DNA of 64,000 bases from Hemerocallis citrina (lineage: Eukaryota > Streptophyta > Magnoliopsida > Asparagales > Asphodelaceae): the NCBI GenBank assembly GCA_017893485.1, contig CM030364.1:246091818-246155817 (forward strand). The letters are read 5' to 3'. This document shows, piece by piece, positions 54,863-64,000 of the stretch. Numbering within the stretch: the stretch's first letter is position 1; every line of letters starts with the position of its first letter. The notes beneath the pieces were generated by a model. It was not told the origin of the DNA. It saw nothing but the letters and a program-made list of their open reading frames with translations, and ran no database searches. Both the position numbers and the translations under genes were made by a program.

Positions 54863-56720
54863 GAATTGGGTTTTTAGGGGGTTTGATCTTAGTTTCGGTT
54901 CATTCGAACTTTTTATGAAAAGTGACTAATTTTAAGTTCATTTCTTCTCCATTTTCTTTCAAAAATTCCAGAACATAATGTTTATACATTTCTAACATAT
55001 CAGTAAACTAAATCTTGATTTTTGACATAAAAACATCAATTTTTCTATTGATTATAAATTTGTCTACAATTTCAAATATGTACAACCAAAATCGTTTCTT
55101 TTATAAATTGGCATTCAAACTTCTCGTATTTCCTTCTTATTATAACTATTAATATTACTTAATTATTTCAGTAACAAAAATCCCTTTTTTTCTCATTTTT
55201 AACCATTGAAATAGCAAATTCACCACTAAGCATGATTAACATTTCAATCCAATTAAACATACAATCATGTCTCCTTGGTATAGCACAAATCATCAATTAA
55301 AGCATGGTAGAAATGTCAAGATTAAACTAACTATCAAAATTTGAAACTAATTATCATTCTTTTCACACACAATCAAGCATTCTAATTTGTCTTATTCTTA
55401 TAACATATGGCTAGAATAACTATGTCTCTTTTCAAATGCATCAACCATACTCTAGCATGAACCTAGTTAGAAGTGTAAGAGAATCACCCACCTTTGATGA
55501 AGAGAAAAACAAACAAACTCCTGATGATCTCCTACAACGATCGAGCGAAGTCGTCTCCTCCTAAATCAAGCCACCAAAAAGCTTCTCTTCCTAATGATGC
55601 CGCAACCTGAGCCTTGCCCCGTTGTGTAGTCCGGCCTCCTCCTTGGATGAAGAACAAAATAGCATACAATCTCATAACTCCTCAATCTTTTGTCTCACTC
55701 AAATTACTTCTCTTTCTTTTCTTTCTATTCTTTACTTTCAAAATTTCTAAGTGTGAGAATGAAGAGTATAGGGAGGGGTATTTATACACTTTTTTGGGGT
55801 GAATGTAGGGGTAGGATGTGATCAAATGGTTAAAGATCAATGGTCTAGAAGAACTAAGGAGTTATAAAAACTACACATGATACACAACCACCTCTCCACC
55901 ACTTCCATCTCTCCCACATCCCTACATCACAATCCGGCCTAGTGTAAAGGTGTGCAATGCACACCCTAGTGCTTGCACGTGCCAACTAGTACCCCCTCCT
56001 TACAAGTGTACACGTGCATAAAAATTTATTTGTTCATGAAAAGAGTCTACACTACAAGTTGGATTGTTTAAAAGAGAAATAAGTTAAATGGGCTCACTTA
56101 ATGGGCCAATTTAACCATGGGTTTAAATAATTAAAATAATTAATTAATAAAGTGGGCTTAAAAGATAATTTGGGCTTTAGATTTTAATTAGGCTTTAAAA
56201 GAAAATAATTTTGGAAAAATAAGGGAGAACAAATACTATAAAAATATTTTATACGAAAAATTATACAAATAAAATCATACGTGCAAAACACGTAAAATCA
56301 TAAAAATCTCATAAATCAAATCTAGGGTGTTACATTAGGACAACAATAATGTATAGAGACTAGTATGTGCGTAGACTGATAACCATATCTCACGGGTCAT
56401 GGATATGAGATATTAAGTCTTCACATAGGTACATATTAAAATAAGAATGTACTAGACTGACCCACCATGAGAACGCTGCATGGATCGTTACGTGAGTGTC
56501 ATATGCCGTTCTCACAGTGACCATGGTGTATGCAGTCCTTTGACTTGAAGTCACTACGGTTCCCTACATGAGAAGTTATATGTTTTAATGTCATCAAACG
56601 TTGCATGTAATAAGGTAATTATAAATTCGACTATTGGATAAACTATAAATCATGGGGAAAGATGTGAGTGACTTAGATAGAATTTGTCCATCTTACATAA
56701 CAGGAGCGATATCTATGGGC

Positions 56721-57033
56721 CCCTTGATTGAGTGAGACTGCAAAATGCATGGCCATGCTCAAATGAGTCAATAAGAGATCTTGAAATGCTTGGTTTCCCA
56801 TTGGGTCAAGAGTTGGCCACTGACGTGGTCCTGCAATCGTTGCCGGAAAGTTATAGTCAATTCGTCATGAACTGTAACATGAATGAGATTGACAAACCTC
56901 TGCCAGAACTGCTAAGCATGTGAGAACTTCTTAACAGAATATTAGTAAGGGAAAGACCATTATGATCGTCCAACATGCCAAAGGTAAGGGCAAGGGCAAA
57001 AAGCAGATTAAAAAACCCAAAGGGAAGGGAAAG
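56721..57033 (+). pseudogene. copia gag fragment
   Basis: The frame from about 56732 contains LEMLGFPLGQELATDVVLQSLPESYSQFVMNCNMNEIDKPLPELLSM, the conserved central part of a copia gag. It is followed after a stop by a Lys/Gly-rich segment (KGKGKKQIKKPKGKGK) just before the zinc knuckle would come. It is cut at 57033 by the gypsy LTR. Confidence 0.82.
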
Positions 57034-58682
57034 TGTAACGCCCCGAATTCCAAATAAGACCGAATTCGAGATTCCACAGGATCTTTACACTTCACTTCGT
57101 ATAATTTTATAAGGAAATTTAAATTTTTCATCATACATCAGAGTTCTTTACATTATTTACACAGCGAAAGATAAAGATGAAGTACAACAATAAAAATAAT
57201 ATACAACTTGCACATCTTTAACATGTAATTAATCAACAGTATCGAAATCAACTTTATTCCTTCTTGAAGATCCAACTCCTGCATATAAGACTATGGGTAC
57301 GTCAGTTGATTAAAACTGACGAAAAATGTTATACATGGCCATCCTCTCTATGCCGAAAATATAACGATCTCAATACTTTAACAAACCACAAATTTGAATG
57401 TAAATAAAGTGTTAAATGTGACTACACTAAACATGTAAGTGTATGCGATGCCTTAATGCCTAATGCAGATATTTTCTACTAGGATTACACTAATGCATAC
57501 TTGTTTGGATTCTATGCATCCTATACTACATAGGTCCGAGGGCAAACACCTACGTACTCCACAATAAAAGGTTCGATCCCTTGCCATGATAAACGACCCA
57601 GTAATAAATCAAAGTTGAGACGTTCAACGAGTATGGATTCCAGTCCCGGAGAACCACCGTAGTAAATCCACCGTCCGACTGTTATACAGACTCCTCGTCG
57701 TGCGAACCTCTCGCAAGTGCCCCTCTAGCCTCGGTATACGTATATACATTGGAGTAGGAAAACTATCTGCCCGACCATGCATAGTCCCGGATTTAAAACA
57801 AAAGCTCGTCTCCTACTTGGCAACCACAGTCCCGGAATCTACCGCTCGACTGGGTCTATAGTCCTGGAGAACCACTGCAGTAAATCCACCGCCCAACTAT
57901 ATAGAGTGCCCCACTTACGTTTGCCTAGGTTTTATTACATCTTCACTTAGTGCCTAGTTCATAAGTTGAAGACATGAATAATTTATCATACCTAGAGTTA
58001 GTTTTACCCCCTACCGGACTTAATCATAAATACCGAGATAGCTCCATGGCAATTCTCAAAATATAACTCAATTCTTTTTATTTCAACAATTCCGGTACCC
58101 GAGGTCTTACTAACTCTAAATCACAACCTTTCATGTACAAGAATCCATGGGTACTCATACCCTTCAACAATCATTTCTTAACTCAAAGTATTCTTATCTT
58201 CAACTAATTCACAATTGGTTCAATGTCTTATCTTAACATTTATTCACAATGTCTCATTTTAATACTACTCATGATTCTTTTATTCATTCACCCACTTTAG
58301 AAGCAATAATTCTTTGCATGAACATAAATTCATCCACTTTAAGTCTCTTTAGCAACTTAAGAACATATAAAAAATTCATATCTCAACCCATATCAAGTAT
58401 TTCATACACCAAATAAGTATAAAATTTTCTTCAAGAGAAACATCCATTTACACAACAATATTTTACTCTTCTTTTAAAAGAGATAAATGTCACACTCTTA
58501 AAGGAATAATTTTGTAGTTATCAATTCATTTTCTATACTCCTTTTAATTTCTTAAATATACATGAAAAATTCTAAAACTCTTTTTTAATAAATTCTAAAT
58601 CATTTAATAGGAATAATGAATATTTTTCCAAATTGTATTTTGCATTGAACTCATTAAAACCCACAAAAGCCCAAAAAAATAT

Positions 58683-58795
58683 AAAATGGCGCCATCAGGT
58701 TTCGAACCAGGCACCCCCGACCAAGTGCAACAAGCACCCAAACCCATACTGCAAGCCACTAAGTCCTTATGGACTTTGTGTCATAAAGTCCCAAC
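58683..58795 (-). other. tRNA-like module 1 in the chromovirus LTR
   Basis: On the minus strand GGACTTAGTGGCTTGC (A-box-like) is followed by GGTGCCTGGTTCGAAACC, containing a B-box. Its position within the LTR corresponds to that of the modules at 54.6-54.9 kb. Confidence 0.45.
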
Positions 58796-58859
58796 GAAAA
58801 CCTCTTATACTCCAATACAGGTTTCAGAAATATTTAAAAGAAACAAAATAAAATGTGTC

Positions 58860-58945
58860 TAAGAAGCTTCGAACCCGAGATCTTCTACCAACACGGTAAT
58901 GACTTATGGTGCACCGATTAACCAGTAAGTCCAAGTGCAAATTCT
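58860..58945 (-). other. tRNA-like module 2 in the chromovirus LTR
   Basis: On the minus strand GGACTTACTGGTTAATCGG is followed by GATCTCGGGTTCGAAGC. The B-box GGTTCGAANC is conserved except for the last bases. Confidence 0.42.
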
Positions 58946-60372
58946 GATATGGAGTTATACTAATAGGTTTTTGTTCAACCATTCTGTTATTCAAATATTT
59001 TCACAAAACACTAATTTTTCAGTTGCTCTAATCTTTCATTAAACAACAAATAGTTCATCTAGACGGATTTTATTTTCTAACAGTAGCTCACAAACTAAAA
59101 TTTTATATTTTTGACAAAAATATCTAGATTTCAAATTTATTTACTGTCTTTTGTGAATATGCAATATATTTCTTCAATTTAATCAACTAACAGTTTGTAT
59201 CTCTTATAAGCAATCAAATGAATTTAGGTGTATCAAATTTGACTTTTCAAAATTTCATTTGCTAACTATATGGGAAATCTCTACGATTGTTTTTTTTACA
59301 ATTACAAGTTTCTATATTTATAAATTAACATGCATATGGCAAAATACTCATCTTTTCTTATTTACAAACAACATGGTTACAATTAGTTTCTCAATCAATA
59401 ACAAAATTTCTTCAATTTAGCACATAATAAAAACATGAATTTGTTCTCTAATCATCACATCAAATTTATCATTACTACTCATGTAATAAATTAGCATGCA
59501 TGTCTTATGTTTAGAAAATTACAAGATTACCCACATCACATCAAATTGATCTATATTAATACTATCATATTCTAGCATGATCAGCCTATGAATTAGAAAA
59601 TATAGAGACAACCCACCTCTTATGAAGAATAAACAACCAAGATGGAGAGACACCACTTCTAGGTCTAACAAGCAGTCCTAGTCCTTCCCCTCCTAGCAAG
59701 AGCTCTTCAACAAGCTTCCAAAGCACAAGAGCACTCTCTTTCTCTCTTTCTTTTTTCCTCTCTCTAAATTTGTTTATTTTAAGTGTGAAATGAGAAGAAA
59801 CAACTAGGGTATTTACAGGACAAATTGAGGGTCTAAATTGCATATTTCTCCACATAATAAATTACTCAACTCTTCATTATCTTAACTCCCATAACCCCCA
59901 ACTCTTCACTACTCCACCACTTCAAAACCCTAACCCCTAACATCTTCTCTACCCAAAACCGGCCACCCCCTACCTCTTCACATTCACACGTGCACGTGTT
60001 GTGCACTAGTGCACACACATACACCAAATTAAATACAATTCCTATAGTTCTAAAATGTGTATTAAAAGTTGTTACATGTCATGTGTGAGTCCATGCACAA
60101 CTTTAAAATAATTTAATTAATGGGCTTATCTCATGGGCCTTCTTTTTAATTAGTTAATTAATTAGGCTAGTGGGCTTGCCTTTTAATTAATCTAATGGGC
60201 TAGAATCCATCTTTAGGTCCCATGGTTTAATCAAAGGCTAAATAAAAAGGCTATGCATGCTAAAACAGTGAATGAGAGTAAAAAACAAAGATGGAAAAAT
60301 TAGCACGTGCATCATAGTGCAAAAATTAAAAAAATGCATTTTTAATTAAAATAAAAAATATGGGATGTTACA

Positions 60373-60386
60373 GCACTCCCTCCTTA
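60373..60386 (-). other. polypurine tract of the chromovirus
   Basis: The minus strand reads TAAGGAGGGAGTGC, directly before the TG of the 3' LTR. Confidence 0.8.
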
Positions 60387-60496
60387 GAATGGTTTTCTCT
60401 CCGAAACTACACTTAAGTGTGAGAAGAATACAAAGAAAGAAAAGAAAAGAAAAGGTTTACAAAAATTTTAGATGAAAAATTCACGGTGATTTTTCA

Positions 60497-61839
60497 TCAT
60501 TTTTCCTCTAATTCCCAAATGGTCTCCTCAACAAATTGGTTCCTCCAAATGACCTTGACCATAAGTATTGTCTTATTTCTCAAGACCTTCTCTCGATGAT
60601 CCACAATCTCAACTGGACGCTCTGCATAACTCAAATTCAACTGCAAACCTTCTGGCACTTCTGGCAAATGATGACTCGGATCCGGGATATAACCTTGTAA
60701 CATAGACACATGAGAGACATTATGCACTTGGGCCAGATCTTCTGGTAATTCTAACCGATAAGCTGTCTTCCCAATCCTTTTCAATATCTTATAGGGTCCA
60801 ATGTATCTCGGGGCTAATTTTCCTCCCCTGCCAAACCGAATCACCCCCTTGGTCGGAGACACCTTCACAGAGACAAAGTCACCTTCATCAAACTCCAGGT
60901 ATCTCCTCCAGTTGTCGGCATAACTCTTCTGCCTGCTCTGTGCGTCGACTAACCTCTTCCTGATCAGCTCGATCTTTTCTGAGGTCTGTCGCACAATCTC
61001 TGGCCCATACAACTGCCGTTCCCTCACTTCGTACCAACAAACTGGTGTCCTGCACTTCCTTCCATACATAGCTCATACGGTGCCATCCCAATTCTTGCCT
61101 GGAAACTATTGTTGTTGGCAAATTCCACAATAGCCAAATACTTCTCCCAGCTGCCACCAAAATTCAACACACAACATCTCAGCATATCTTCCAGTACCTT
61201 ATTAACTCTCTCAGTCTGCCCATCAGTTTGAGGATGAAAGGCCGTACTGAAATCAGTGTTCGTCCCTAAAGCTTGTTGAAGACTTCTCCAGAAATGCAAA
61301 GTGAAACGCGCATCTCGGTCGGATACTATTGATAGCGGAACTCCATGAAGCTTCACAATCTCGCCAACATACAACTCTGCCAGCTTCTCCATTGACCAAG
61401 TAAGCTTCGTCGCTAAAAAGTGAGCCAATTTGGTGAGTCGGTCCACTATCACCCTAATTGTATCATTGACTTTGGAACTCTTGGGCAAACCTGTGATGAA
61501 ATCCATGCTGATACAATCCCACTTCCACTCCGGGATGGGTAATGGCTACAACAAACCTCTGGGCTTCTGATTCTCTACTTTGACTTGCTGACAAACTGCA
61601 CACTTGGCAACAAACTCAGCCACATCTCGCTTCATCCCTGGCCACCAGAAATATAGCTTTATGTCCATGTACATCTTGGTACTCCCTGGATGCACGGATA
61701 ATAAAGTAGCATGCGCTTCTTGAAGAATACTCTCCTTCAGTTCCGCTAGATCTGGCACACACAGCCGCTCTCCATACCACAACACTGCATCCTTCACTTG
61801 AAACTCTGCCAACCTGCCAACACCAACCTGCTCTATCAT
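60497..61839 (-). pseudogene. chromovirus integrase with chromodomain
   Basis: The zinc-binding domain lies at 61546-61839 (H...H in HATLLSVHPG, Cys pair in CAVCQQVK). The core at 61024-61506 shows MDFITGLPKS, SDRDARFT and HPQTDGQTERVNKVLE (D, D, E catalytic residues). The GPY/F-like part (RYIGPYKILKRIGKTAYRLELP) and chromodomain (VEIVDHREKVLRNKTI...VKVIWRNQFVEETIWELEE) lie at 60497-61069. Frames change near 61050 and a stop lies near 61507-61545. A run of A residues near 60503 may have lost one base, trimming the last residues. The chromodomain marks the Tekay/Del clade. Confidence 0.92.
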
Positions 61840-61859
61840 CTCCTAGATCTCTGGATCTG

Positions 61860-62625
61860 TCTTCTGACTGTCGATGATTCTGTCTCTCAAAGTAGGTTGA
61901 ATCCTCAACTGAGCTAAGAAAGTTCCCAAACCTTGCAAAATCACCTTCATCTCTGCTCGATCAAGCTCCTATGCCAACTTTTCCTGAGTTGTGATCAATC
62001 GAGACAAACTGCCCTTCCTGCTGAGCGCATCAGCCACAACATTGGCCTTGCCCGGATTGTACTTAATCTCAGGTCGGATGTCTTCCAACACTTCTAACCA
62101 TCTCCTCTGCCTCAGATTCTAGTCCTTCTGCTGATGAATATACTTCAGACTCTTGTGATCCGTATACATGTTGACCTTCTCCCCGTACACGTAGTGCCTG
62201 CACTGCTTCAAAGCAAAGATGATCGCTACTAACTCCAGATCATGGGTTGGGTAATTCTTTTCATGCGGTCTCAGCTGTCTAGACCCATAAGCTATTGCAT
62301 TTCCCTCTTGCATCAGCACACAGTCCAAACTGCGATGGGAAGCATCGCTGTATACATCATATTCAACTCCTACTCGTGGCAAAGCCAAAATGGGAGCGGT
62401 AGTCAATCTTCCCTTCAACTCTTGGAAGCTAGCTTCACACTGTTCTGACCATTTGAAACTCACGTTCTTCTTCGTAAGCCCTGTGAGTGGCACAGCTATT
62501 TGAGCGTAGCCCTGAATGGACCTTTTGTAGTATCCAGTTAAACCTAGAAAGCTCCTAATCTCTTTCACTGTGGTTGGCCTTGGCCAATCTTTCACTGCTT
62601 CAATCTTCTGTAGGTCAGTAGCCAC
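61860..62625 (-). pseudogene. chromovirus RNase H and RT C-terminal part
   Basis: RT thumb: [27 protein letters not shown] and [15 protein letters not shown]. RNase [49 protein letters not shown] and [11 protein letters not shown] (D, E, D). The tail with [12 protein letters not shown] lies at about 62040-62000. A stop separates the parts at about 62118. Confidence 0.92.
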
Positions 62626-62639
62626 TCCCTCCTTAGAAA

Positions 62640-63240
62640 GGCTGTGACCTAGGAAGGCGACTTCGGTTTTTTAGAAGTCACGCTTGGACAGCTTCGCATA
62701 CAGTTTGTGCTCTTGTAGCTTCTGCAGTACCTCTGTTAGGTGCTCGGCATGTTCTTCTTCTGACTTGGAATAGACCAATATGTCGTCGATGAACACAACG
62801 ACAAAAAAATCGATGAATGGCCACAGAACCCTGTTCATCATGTCCATGAAAATAGCAGGTGCATTGGTGACTCCAAATAGCATGACTAGAAACTCATAGT
62901 GACCATGGATGGTTCGGAAAGCTGACTTGTGCACATCATCTTCCTTTACTCGGACTTGGTGATATCCTGACTGCAAGTCTATCTTGGAGAAAACAGCTGC
63001 TCCTTGTAGACAGTCGAACAGATCACCGATTCAAGGAATTGGATATTTGTTCTGTACTGTAACCTTGTTCAACTCACTGTAGTCGATACACATCCTCATT
63101 AATCTATCCTTCTTCTTTACCAAAAGAACTGGGGATCCCCATGGTGATGCACTAGGCCTAATGAATCCTTTGCTCAACAACTCTTCGATCTGCTTCTTGA
63201 TCTCATCTTGCTCAAACGGTGCCATTCTGTATGGTGCCTT
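62640..63240 (-). pseudogene. chromovirus reverse transcriptase palm
   Basis: Seen in order: [75 protein letters not shown] and [15 protein letters not shown] (the catalytic Asp pair in FIDD). A CGA-type codon has become TGA near 63030, and a TAG lies near 62672. Otherwise the motifs are intact. Confidence 0.93.
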
Positions 63241-63786
63241 GGAAATGGGTACACTCCCTAGCTGAACAGTGATGCTGAACTCTACATCTCGATGAGGGAG
63301 AAGCCCAGGTAAGTCTTCAAGAAACACTACTGAAAAATCTCGGACCACTGGAATCTGCTTTACTTCTTCAAGAACCTTCTGCTCTGCCAAAGGTGCTACC
63401 AACTGCTTACACTTCTTCTTCCCTTGAAATATAACTGTTGGTCCTCCTGGAGCCTTCACCACAACCTCCTTACCCTTGCACTCAATAGTGGCACTATAAA
63501 CTGACATCCAGTCTATGCCAATAATGATGCCGACCTCCAAAACTGCCAACTCAATGAGGTCGATGCCAAAGAGCTTGCCTCCGATCTCAAGATCACACCC
63601 TTCATAATTTCGGTCGTTAGTCAAGTTTTCTCCTGACGGGGTAGCCACATATAGAACTTTGCTAGGAAAAATTTTAGGTTCGACTCCCAATCATTTTGCA
63701 AATGAGGGTGACACAAATGTGTGCGATGATCCCGTATCAAATAAAACTGATGTTTTTATTCCATTTATTTGAATATCTCCTGTTAC
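63241..63786 (-). pseudogene. chromovirus protease
   Basis: Retropepsin-like motif VLFDTGSSHTFVS near 63740-63700, followed by [14 protein letters not shown] (near 63500), the usual flap and C-terminal block. A stop lies at about 63691. Upstream the frame passes into a foreign small element at about 63787, which interrupts the gag/protease linker. Confidence 0.85.
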
Positions 63787-64000
63787 TAGGGGTGGACAAC
63801 TATTATCCAAACCGACCAATCCGAACCAATCCAACCCGAACCGACCGGTTTTTAACTGAACCAATTGGGGGTTTGGATTGGATCGGTTCTTGATCTTCAA
63901 TAACCAATTGGACCAGTTCGGTTGTTGGATGAGGCTTTCAAATAATCGATGAAACCGAACCGACCATACCTCTATGCATAACTCCATAAAAAATATAGTT
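63787..64000. mobile_element. small insertion with TAGGGGTGGACA end (hAT-like MITE, partial)
   Basis: The left end TAGGGGTGGACAA, followed by alternating AACCGACC/GGTTCGG-type motifs, is typical of short non-autonomous hAT-related elements in plants. It interrupts the linker just before the chromovirus protease (GTTACTAG boundary). The right end and duplication are outside the window. Confidence 0.5.

Larger units (their letters stand above)
53095..56334 (-). mobile_element. solo LTR, Tekay/Del-like, inserted in a copia LTR
   Basis: 3,240 bp from TGTAACACCCCGAATTCC to GGGTGTTACA, with the perfect duplication TTAGG (53090-53094 and 56335-56339). The minus-strand TATA box lies near 55788-55795 (plus GTATTTATACAC). 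The central region holds two tRNA-like modules (54600-54690 and 54762-54862). It is closely related at its ends to the LTR of the chromodomain element at 57034. Confidence 0.88.
52843..57033 (+). mobile_element. partial plus-strand copia element (LTR and gag)
   Basis: It starts TGTTGGTGTATGCCC, a common copia LTR beginning. The sequence at 52843-53094 continues at 56340 after a solo LTR. Gag remnants appear from about 56720, without a clear LTR end or primer site, so part of the leader is probably deleted. A chromodomain gypsy element interrupts it at 57034, and the rest lies outside the window. Confidence 0.65.
57034..60372 (-). repeat. 3' LTR of the chromovirus
   Basis: 3,339 bp from TGTAACGCCCCG to GGGATGTTACA on the plus strand. 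The minus-strand promoter region is near 59808 (plus GGGTATTTACAG) with CACGTG motifs at about 59985-60000. It contains two tRNA-like modules (58683-58795 and 58860-58945) and a duplicated segment (GTCC(C/T)GGAGAACCAC at about 57642 and 57863). Confidence 0.9.
57034..64000 (-). mobile_element. Ty3/gypsy chromovirus (Tekay/Del type), partial
   Basis: The 3' LTR, polypurine tract, integrase with C-terminal chromodomain, RNase H, RT and protease are visible on the minus strand. Gag and the 5' LTR lie beyond the right edge. Pol is broken by a small number of stops and frame shifts, several of the CGA-to-TGA kind expected from methylated-cytosine decay. The chromodomain directs integration to certain chromatin in this clade. 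The long LTR matches the solo LTRs elsewhere in the window and thereby identifies them. Confidence 0.92.

Overview
The window is nuclear DNA of a flowering plant, most likely a eudicot, and is almost entirely repetitive. It has one convincing host gene, plant LTR-retrotransposon lineages (Ty1/copia, Ty3/gypsy Tat and chromovirus Tekay/Del), initiator-Met tRNA primer sites and Tourist-like MITEs. No organelle or bacterial signature was seen, and the species cannot be named from the sequence. Most element boundaries below were set by TG...CA ends plus matching 5-bp target-site duplications (TSDs), so the insertion order can be reconstructed.

Layout. (1) 412-23499: a Tat-lineage Ty3/gypsy element on the minus strand, bounded by TSD GTAGT/GTGGT. 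Its 3' LTR is interrupted by a solo LTR (826-8035), which itself holds an oppositely oriented solo LTR (2125-5954). Between its 3' LTR and integrase lies a plus-strand, intron-containing antisense gene (about 9.9-14.6 kb) resembling the putative gypsy-type transposon family (PF04195). That gene has a promoter-like region preceded by a seven-copy tandem array of G-box and W-box-palindrome units. A third LTR of the same family (10517-12977) has destroyed its middle. Decayed integrase, RNase H, RT, protease and gag follow on the minus strand to 22.8 kb. (2) 23.5-26.7 kb: a Tourist-like MITE, then the host gene, a single-exon 3-ketoacyl-CoA synthase (24853-26376, minus) of the KCS5/KCS6 wax-elongase type. 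(3) 26710-33336: a second MITE split by a well-preserved copia element (27167-33326, TSD TACAA), whose gag-pol frame has a single in-frame stop. (4) 33772-49473: an older copia element split by two Tekay-like solo LTRs (37439-41769 and 43304-47862). The second of these holds a further LTR-like insertion (43636-45249). (5) 49649 to the right edge: a nest in which a minus-strand copia is split by a solo LTR (51491-52738) and by a plus-strand copia (from 52843). The latter is split by a solo LTR (53095-56334) and by a chromodomain-bearing Ty3/gypsy element (57034 to beyond 64000), which in turn carries a small element from 63787.

Apart from the KCS gene, which would act in very-long-chain fatty-acid elongation for cuticular wax, nothing here forms a pathway. 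The most unusual signals lie inside the transposons: a possible self-contained antisense promoter and gene in the Tat element; a tandem array of hairpins with covarying stems in one LTR (39.1-39.7 kb); paired tRNA-like modules in two related LTRs; and a strong concentration of the palindrome AGTCGACT in three unrelated LTRs between 44 and 50 kb.
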